Positions 59,627 to 64,000 of a DNA stretch of 64,000 bases are shown here, one piece after another. This DNA is from a bacterium (GTDB lineage: Bacteria > Cyanobacteriota > Vampirovibrionia > Gastranaerophilales > Gastranaerophilaceae). How positions within the stretch are numbered: the first letter of the stretch is position 1; every line of letters begins with the position of its first letter. The notes under the pieces were generated by a model. The model made no database searches and was not told the DNA's origin. It saw only the letters and a list, made by a program, of their open reading frames with translations. The DNA lies in the NCBI GenBank assembly GCA_017559905.1, contig JAFYQF010000012.1, positions 186,001 through 250,000 of the forward strand, read 5' to 3'. The translations under genes were made by a program, and so were the position numbers.

Positions 59627-60664
59627 TTATTTTTTTGTCAATACTTTTATGAAATTTAGTAACAACATAATAAAAATAATTACTAAAATATAAACGGCAT
59701 AATGTTTAATTGTATTTGGTCCCATAAGCAAAGATGCGATAGCACCTGCAATTATGGCAACTGATGTTAATATTAATACAGTCTTTTTTTGTGAAAAACC
59801 TGCGTGTAACAATTTGTGATGAATATGTTCTGCATCAGCTACGAAAGGAGATTTTCCTTTGCAAATTCTTCTTAAACTGCTAAAAGTAATATCCATAATT
59901 GGTACTGCTAAAACAACGAATGGTAAAAGAATTGTTAAAGTTGCAGCTTTCATTACTCCTGTGATAGAGATAGCTGCAAGCAAAAATCCTGAAAATAATG
60001 CTCCGCTGTCGCCCATAAAAATTTTGGCAGGGTTGAAGTTGTATGTCAAAAACGCCAACATTGAACCCGCAAGAATAAATCCTATCAAAGCAACAATTGG
60101 GTTTGATGGTGTCATTGCTATAGCGATTATAGCAAGAGTGATTGAGTTTACAGTGATTACAGACCCTGCAAGCCCGTCTACTCCGTCAATAAAATTGACT
60201 GCGTTAGAAATCCCAACAATCCAAAGTAAAGTTATAGGGTATGACCAAAAACCAAGTTCAATCCCGCCAAAAAACGGAATTGAACTGATTTTTACGCCTA
60301 ATAAATAAACAATAGTTGCTATTGAAAGTTGTATAAATAATTTGAATTTAGCATTCAAATTGTAAATATCATCAATAAGTCCTAATAGAAACATCAATGA
60401 GCTTCCTAATAATATCCCTGAAAGAAGACTTCCATAAGGATAATAGCTTAAGAATACTAAAGATAAGAAAGTTAGCATTGTGCTAGCCCAAATTGCAACA
60501 CCGCCAAGTCTGGATACTGGTATCGTGTGGATTTTTCTTTCGTTTGGTAAGTCTACTAATCCTTCTTTTTTAGAAAAACTGATTACCAAAGGTACTAAAA
60601 ATACTCCGAATATATATGCGATAATTGTTCCGATAACGTGAGCGTGTGTTAATTTGATTAGCAT
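59627..60664 (-). CDS. wecA: Undecaprenyl-phosphate GlcNAc-1-phosphate transferase-like protein
   Basis: 345 residues, about ten membrane segments. Family residues: KIHTIPVSRLGGVAIW, LGLIDDIYNLNAKFK (catalytic Asp-Asp), NAVNFIDGVDGLAGS, IFMGDSGALFSGF and the cytoplasmic DAEHIHHKLLHAGFS (HIHH motif of WecA/TagO enzymes, not MraY). It loads a sugar-1-phosphate onto undecaprenyl phosphate to start a surface polysaccharide. It begins 3 bases after the glyA stop with a weak ribosome site, so coupling to glyA is likely. Confidence 0.88.
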   Translation of the reverse strand: MLIKLTHAHVIGTIIAYIFGVFLVPLVISFSKKEGLVDLPNERKIHTIPVSRLGGVAIWASTMLTFLSLVFLSYYPYGSLLSGILLGSSLMFLLGLIDDIYNLNAKFKLFIQLSIATIVYLLGVKISSIPFFGGIELGFWSYPITLLWIVGISNAVNFIDGVDGLAGSVITVNSITLAIIAIAMTPSNPIVALIGFILAGSMLAFLTYNFNPAKIFMGDSGALFSGFLLAAISITGVMKAATLTILLPFVVLAVPIMDITFSSLRRICKGKSPFVADAEHIHHKLLHAGFSQKKTVLILTSVAIIAGAIASLLMGPNTIKHYAVYILVIIFIMLLLNFIKVLTKK

Positions 60665-60667
60665 TTT

Positions 60668-61960
60668 TTACTTTCTTTCGATTTGTGCTGTTTCTGGGAT
60701 TTTAACTGATGCAATTGGTCTTTCATCATATAGCGGGTATTTTTTACACAATTTCATAGAACGTTCTTTCAAATTGTTTAACCCGATTTCATTATCTGAT
60801 GAAAATATTGCAGATGCAATAATTTTTGCAACTTCAACCATGTCTTCTTCTTTGAAGCCTCTAGTTGTAACAGCAGGAGTTCCAAGGCGGATACCGCTTG
60901 TTACGAATGGACTTTGTGGGTCGTTAGGAACAGTGTTTTTGTTAGCTGTAATGCCCACTTTTTCTAACACGTTTGCCATATCTTTACCAGTTTTGCCAGT
61001 TCTTCTCAAGTCTAATGTCATAAGGTGGTTTTCTGTCATACCGCCAACGATATCCATTCCTTCATCAATTAATCCTTGAGCTAGAGCTTTTGCGTTTTTA
61101 ACGATTTGTTCTGCATAAAGTTTGAAGCTTGGTTTTGATGCTTCAAGAAGTGCAACTGCTTTTGCGGCAATAATGTGTTCTAGTGGTCCACCTTGCATTC
61201 CAGGGAAGATTGCTTTGTCGATACCTGCTGCGTGTTCAGCTTTGCACATTGTAATACCGCCACGTGGGCCTCTTAAAGATTTGTGAGTGGTTGTAGTTAC
61301 GAAATCTGCGTAAGGTGCAGGTGATGGGTGAAGTCCTGTAACAACAAGTCCTGCGATGTGTGCAATATCAGCTAACAAGTATGCGCCAACTTCGTCTGCG
61401 ATTTCTCTAAACTTTTTGAAATCAATTATTTTTGAATAGTTTGAAGCTCCACAGATGATAAGTTTTGGTCTGTGTTCAAGCGCCATTTCTCTTACGTTAT
61501 CATAATCAATATTGCCTTCTGCGTCTATTCCGTAGCTTTTTACGTCAAAGTATAAGCCTGAAAAGTTTACAGGAGAACCGTGAGAAAGGTGTCCGCCGTT
61601 AGACAAATCCATACCAAGAACTTTGTCACCAGGTTTTAGGCAATACATAAATACTGCCATATTAGCTTGAGCGCCACTGTGTGGTTGTACATTGGCGTGA
61701 TCCATTCCGAAAAGTTCGCAGGCACGTTTTTGTGCAATTTCTTCGATAATGTCGATGTGCTCACAACCGTTGTAAAATCTTTTGTGAGGTTTGCCTTCTG
61801 CATATTTGTTTGTAAGAACACTGCCTGCAGCTTCCATAACTGCTAAAGATGTACAGTTTTCTGATGCGATAAGTTCGATTGTGTTTTGCTGTCTTTCAAG
61901 CTCTAATTCTATTTGTTCTGCCACTAATGGGTCAGTTTGTTTTAAATGTTTAAGTTCCAT
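60668..61960 (-). CDS. glyA: Serine hydroxymethyltransferase
   Basis: 430 residues from ATG 61958-61960, with GAGAGG eight bases before it (a GTG three codons earlier is less likely). Motifs: [31 protein letters not shown] with the pyridoxal-phosphate Lys, and [20 protein letters not shown]. It converts serine to glycine and charges tetrahydrofolate with a one-carbon unit. The wecA-like gene follows immediately. Confidence 0.95.
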   Translation of the reverse strand: MELKHLKQTDPLVAEQIELELERQQNTIELIASENCTSLAVMEAAGSVLTNKYAEGKPHKRFYNGCEHIDIIEEIAQKRACELFGMDHANVQPHSGAQANMAVFMYCLKPGDKVLGMDLSNGGHLSHGSPVNFSGLYFDVKSYGIDAEGNIDYDNVREMALEHRPKLIICGASNYSKIIDFKKFREIADEVGAYLLADIAHIAGLVVTGLHPSPAPYADFVTTTTHKSLRGPRGGITMCKAEHAAGIDKAIFPGMQGGPLEHIIAAKAVALLEASKPSFKLYAEQIVKNAKALAQGLIDEGMDIVGGMTENHLMTLDLRRTGKTGKDMANVLEKVGITANKNTVPNDPQSPFVTSGIRLGTPAVTTRGFKEEDMVEVAKIIASAIFSSDNEIGLNNLKERSMKLCKKYPLYDERPIASVKIPETAQIERK

Positions 61961-62190
61961 ACATATCACCTCTCAATCTACTTTTCCTGAATTATAGTTC
62001 AAACAAGAGTTTCAGGCAAAAAAATTGAGTTTTGTTAAGCGGTTATAAAAATTAATAATAATTCCAATAAATAAATGATTTATATTATGAAAAATGTGCT
62101 AATGTGAAAGTAGGGCAAGCCCTAAACTTCTTGACTTGAAAGCTCAAACTGAAAATTTGTTAAAACTTTTGAGGAAGGAGGTGATGTCGG

Positions 62191-62265
62191 ATGATTTTCG
62201 CAGTAAGCGAAAAAGCACTATTCTTATTATTGCTAATAATCATAGTGCTTAAATTCCTAAATTAG
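62191..62265 (+). CDS. Candidate 24-residue hydrophobic peptide
   Basis: ATG 62191 to TAG 62263-62265. It starts MIFAVSEKALF and continues LLLLIIIVLKFLN, a single short membrane helix. AAGGAGGTGAT (62175-62185), the full complement of the 16S rRNA tail, lies before it. The coding region is itself a stem: AAGCACTAT pairs with ATAGTGCTT. Upstream is a hairpin TAGGG/CCCTA (62111-62124). Length, hydrophobicity and mRNA structure resemble type I toxins or leader peptides; no antisense RNA has been shown. Confidence 0.45.
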   Translation: MIFAVSEKALFLLLLIIIVLKFLN

Positions 62266-62276
62266 GGGCTTTTAAA

Positions 62277-62310
62277 GAGGATGTTAGCGCATCCTCGCCC
62301 TTATATTTTT
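62277..62310 (+). terminator. Hairpin after the hydrophobic peptide
   Basis: GAGGATG, loop TTAGCG, CATCCTC, then a T-rich stretch about 7 bases on. It may be a terminator. Confidence 0.4.
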
Positions 62311-62373
62311 ATTATAACCTTTTTTTTGCAGATTTCAAGTAATCTTTGAGATTATTAAAAAATGTGTTAATTT

Positions 62374-62402
62374 TTGTTTTTTCTTTTGTTTTGGAATATA
62401 AT
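62374..62402 (+). promoter_or_regulatory. Promoter placed for a leaderless mRNA (alr)
   Basis: TTGTTT (62374-62379), 17 bases, TATAAT (62397-62402), ending 6 bases before ATG 62409. Confidence 0.55.
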
Positions 62403-62408
62403 TCGGGT

Positions 62409-63530
62409 ATGAAAAATGTTAGACAGGCAAAGGTTAATATTCATAGGGATTCGTGGGTTGAGGTCAATATTGAGAACTTGGCTCATAATGCAAAGGAAAT
62501 TAGAAAAAATGTTTTCACTGATACAAAGTTGTTAGCTGTTGTAAAAGCGGATTCTTATGGACACGGGTCTGTTATGCTTGCGCCGACATTGTTAGCATCA
62601 GGATTTGATATGTTGGGAGTTGCATCTATTGATGAGGGAGTTGATTTAAGGAATGCAAAAATAACTTCTGAAATCCTTGTGTTAGGAGCAGTTCCTGTTT
62701 GGGCTGTTGAAAGTGCAGTTGGTGCAGATTTGACGATTTCTATTTTCTCAAAGGAACACTTACAAGCTTGCGAAAACGCTTACAAGCGCACCGGAATAAA
62801 GCCTAAAGTTCACATCAAGCTTGATACTGGAATGAATAGAATTGGTGTTAGAATTGAAGATGCGGTTGAGTTTATAAAGACTGCGCAAAAGGCAAAATAT
62901 TTGAATTTGCAAGGTGTATTTACCCATTTTGCAAATGCTGAAAATAGAGAAAAAACTCAACTTCAAATTGATAAGTGGAATGAAATTCTTTCGCAAGTTG
63001 ATACAACTGGTTTGTTGTTGCATATTCAAAATACAGTAGGGACAATGTGTTATGATGTGCCAAAATCAAATATGCGCAGAGTTGGCATTGCGTTGTACGG
63101 ATTATGGACAGATATGCCTGATGAAAAAGGGTTTAGACCTGAATTGAAACCTGTTATGTCTTTGAAAGGTCGGATTGTAAACATTCACACTGCCAAAACT
63201 GGTGAGGGTGTAAGTTACGGCCATACTTTCAAGCCTCAAGCTGAACGTGTTATTGCAACAATCCCAATAGGTTATGCAGATGGAGTTTCAAGAGGGCTTT
63301 CTAATAAAATAAATGCGACTTTAAATGGCAAACAAGTTCCTCAAGTCGGAAATATCACAATGGATCAGATGATGTTTGATATAACTGGGGTTGAGGCACA
63401 AGTCGGAGATGTAATTACTTTGTTAGATGAAAACAATACTATTGACAATTGGGCGAAAATTTTAGGGACTATTAACTACGAATTAACTTGTAGATTAAAA
63501 GTTCGTTTACCAAGAGTTTATACGAGGTAA
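62409..63530 (+). CDS. alr: Alanine racemase
   Basis: 373 residues from ATG 62409; the frame is open to 62346, but the -10 box lies inside that extension. AVVKADSYGHG carries the pyridoxal-phosphate Lys; HIKLDTGMNRIG, RVGIALYG and GYADGVSRGLSN follow, with the second catalytic Tyr in GEGVSYGHTF and QVGNITMDQMM. It makes D-alanine for peptidoglycan. The mRNA appears leaderless. A REP-like repeat follows the stop. Confidence 0.94.
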   Translation: MKNVRQAKVNIHRDSWVEVNIENLAHNAKEIRKNVFTDTKLLAVVKADSYGHGSVMLAPTLLASGFDMLGVASIDEGVDLRNAKITSEILVLGAVPVWAVESAVGADLTISIFSKEHLQACENAYKRTGIKPKVHIKLDTGMNRIGVRIEDAVEFIKTAQKAKYLNLQGVFTHFANAENREKTQLQIDKWNEILSQVDTTGLLLHIQNTVGTMCYDVPKSNMRRVGIALYGLWTDMPDEKGFRPELKPVMSLKGRIVNIHTAKTGEGVSYGHTFKPQAERVIATIPIGYADGVSRGLSNKINATLNGKQVPQVGNITMDQMMFDITGVEAQVGDVITLLDENNTIDNWAKILGTINYELTCRLKVRLPRVYTR

Positions 63531-63538
63531 TTATGATT

Positions 63539-63573
63539 TCTCGCCCCTTGAGGGAGAGGGTTAGTGTGAGGGT
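63539..63573. repeat. REP-like repeat between alr and the dehydrogenase gene
   Basis: TCTCGCCCCTTGAGGGAGAG followed by GGTTAGTGTGAGGGT. This GC-rich palindromic type (CCCTTGAGGG core) contrasts with the AT-rich surroundings and resembles dispersed repeats of other genomes. Its end, GAGGGT, sits at ribosome-site distance from ATG 63577. Confidence 0.55.
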
Positions 63574-63576
63574 ATT

Positions 63577-64000
63577 ATGGAAACATTTGATATAGGAATA
63601 ATAGGAGCAGGTCCTGCAGGTTATACAGCAGCTTTTCAGGCAAGAAAATTAGGCAAAAGTGTTGTTCTTTTTGAAAAAGATTTTGTTGGTGGTGTGTGCT
63701 TAAATCGTGGGTGTATTCCAACAAAAACGATTTTGCATTCTGCAGAACTTTTTGAAGAAATGAAATTAAGTGAAGAATTAGGACTTGTTGTTTCTGATAT
63801 CTCTGTGGATTTTGCAAAAGTGATTGAGCGAAAGAATAAAGTTGTTGAAAAATTACGCAAAGGGCTTGAATTGGGCTTAAAAAGTGCAAAAGTTACGGTT
63901 GTGAACGAATTTGCTGAAATTGTTGATGCAAAAACAATTAAGGCGGGTGAAAATATTTATTCTTGTTCAGAAATAATTTGTGCTATAGGCTCTGAACCTG
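63577..64000 (+). CDS. lpdA: Dihydrolipoamide dehydrogenase family protein, 5' part
   Basis: The gene runs off the window; 141 codons are seen. FAD-binding GIIGAGPAGYTAAFQARKLG at the start, and GGVCLNRGCIPTKTI with the redox-active disulfide (CxxxxC), mark a class I pyridine-nucleotide disulfide oxidoreductase, closest to Lpd (E3) in the spacing G-V-C-L-N-x-G-C-I-P-T/S-K. It would re-oxidise dihydrolipoamide in 2-oxoacid dehydrogenase or glycine cleavage complexes. The ribosome site falls inside the REP-like repeat. Confidence 0.85.
   Translation, partial: METFDIGIIGAGPAGYTAAFQARKLGKSVVLFEKDFVGGVCLNRGCIPTKTILHSAELFEEMKLSEELGLVVSDISVDFAKVIERKNKVVEKLRKGLELGLKSAKVTVVNEFAEIVDAKTIKAGENIYSCSEIICAIGSEP

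Overview
The window reads as chromosome from a low-GC, diderm, probably anaerobic gut bacterium. My best guess is a non-photosynthetic relative of Cyanobacteria (Candidatus Melainabacteria / Gastranaerophilales). This is inference from four things: the AT-rich composition, an outer-membrane porin, a cyanobacterial/plant-type glutamate-cysteine ligase, and many large helical proteins of no obvious family among ordinary housekeeping genes. No 16S rRNA gene is present to settle it. I see no prophage, insertion sequence or CRISPR array.

Layout. 0-6.2 kb: a PHP phosphoesterase, a CPA1 cation/proton antiporter, a repeat (solenoid-like) protein, a frame-shifted ferredoxin-nitroreductase and a porin. 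6.3-13.5 kb: a six-gene operon for a membrane complex of the group 4 hydrogenase / complex I superfamily. Its large subunit lacks the paired cysteines that hold NiFe, so it looks like a hydrogenase-related (Ehr-type) ion pump and not a hydrogenase. 13.6-18.4 kb: a DUF4145-like membrane protein, a TPR protein, pgi, a DUF2971 protein and an aldose epimerase. 18.4-28.6 kb, minus strand: an AsmA-like protein and a 2158-residue protein in which I recognise the catalytic residues of a papain-type cysteine peptidase split by about 700 residues. 28.7-29.3 kb: tRNA-Ile(GAT) next to two degenerate tRNA-like repeats carrying hairpins. 29.5-40.6 kb: cinA C-terminal domain, dnaB, hsp20, a probable structured RNA, an oppD-like ATPase, ispE, rsmA, gshA and a diguanylate cyclase-like protein.

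40.6-44.8 kb: a 1222-residue protein ending in a RelA/SpoT-type nucleotide pyrophosphotransferase domain with its catalytic residues intact, followed 24 bases later by a 143-residue partner gene. 44.8-53.5 kb: rimI, bioY-like, priA, a PC4-like gene, dapB, a MORN-like protein and gyrA. 53.6-55.4 kb: a MarR regulator and an array of small related membrane proteins. Both promoters carry the same 15-base operator between -35 and -10. 55.5-64 kb: proB-proA-tyrA, wecA-like, glyA, a candidate 24-residue hydrophobic peptide, alr and the start of a dihydrolipoamide dehydrogenase gene.

Two signals cut across the window. At least six monocistronic or operon-leading genes have a -10 box ending 6-7 bases before the start codon with no Shine-Dalgarno, implying leaderless mRNAs. 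Several very large proteins (papain-like, RelA/SpoT-like, a glycine-zipper protein) combine a recognisable enzyme or membrane segment with long helical regions. The two I would look at first are the split papain-like protein and the RelA/SpoT-domain protein with its neighbour.
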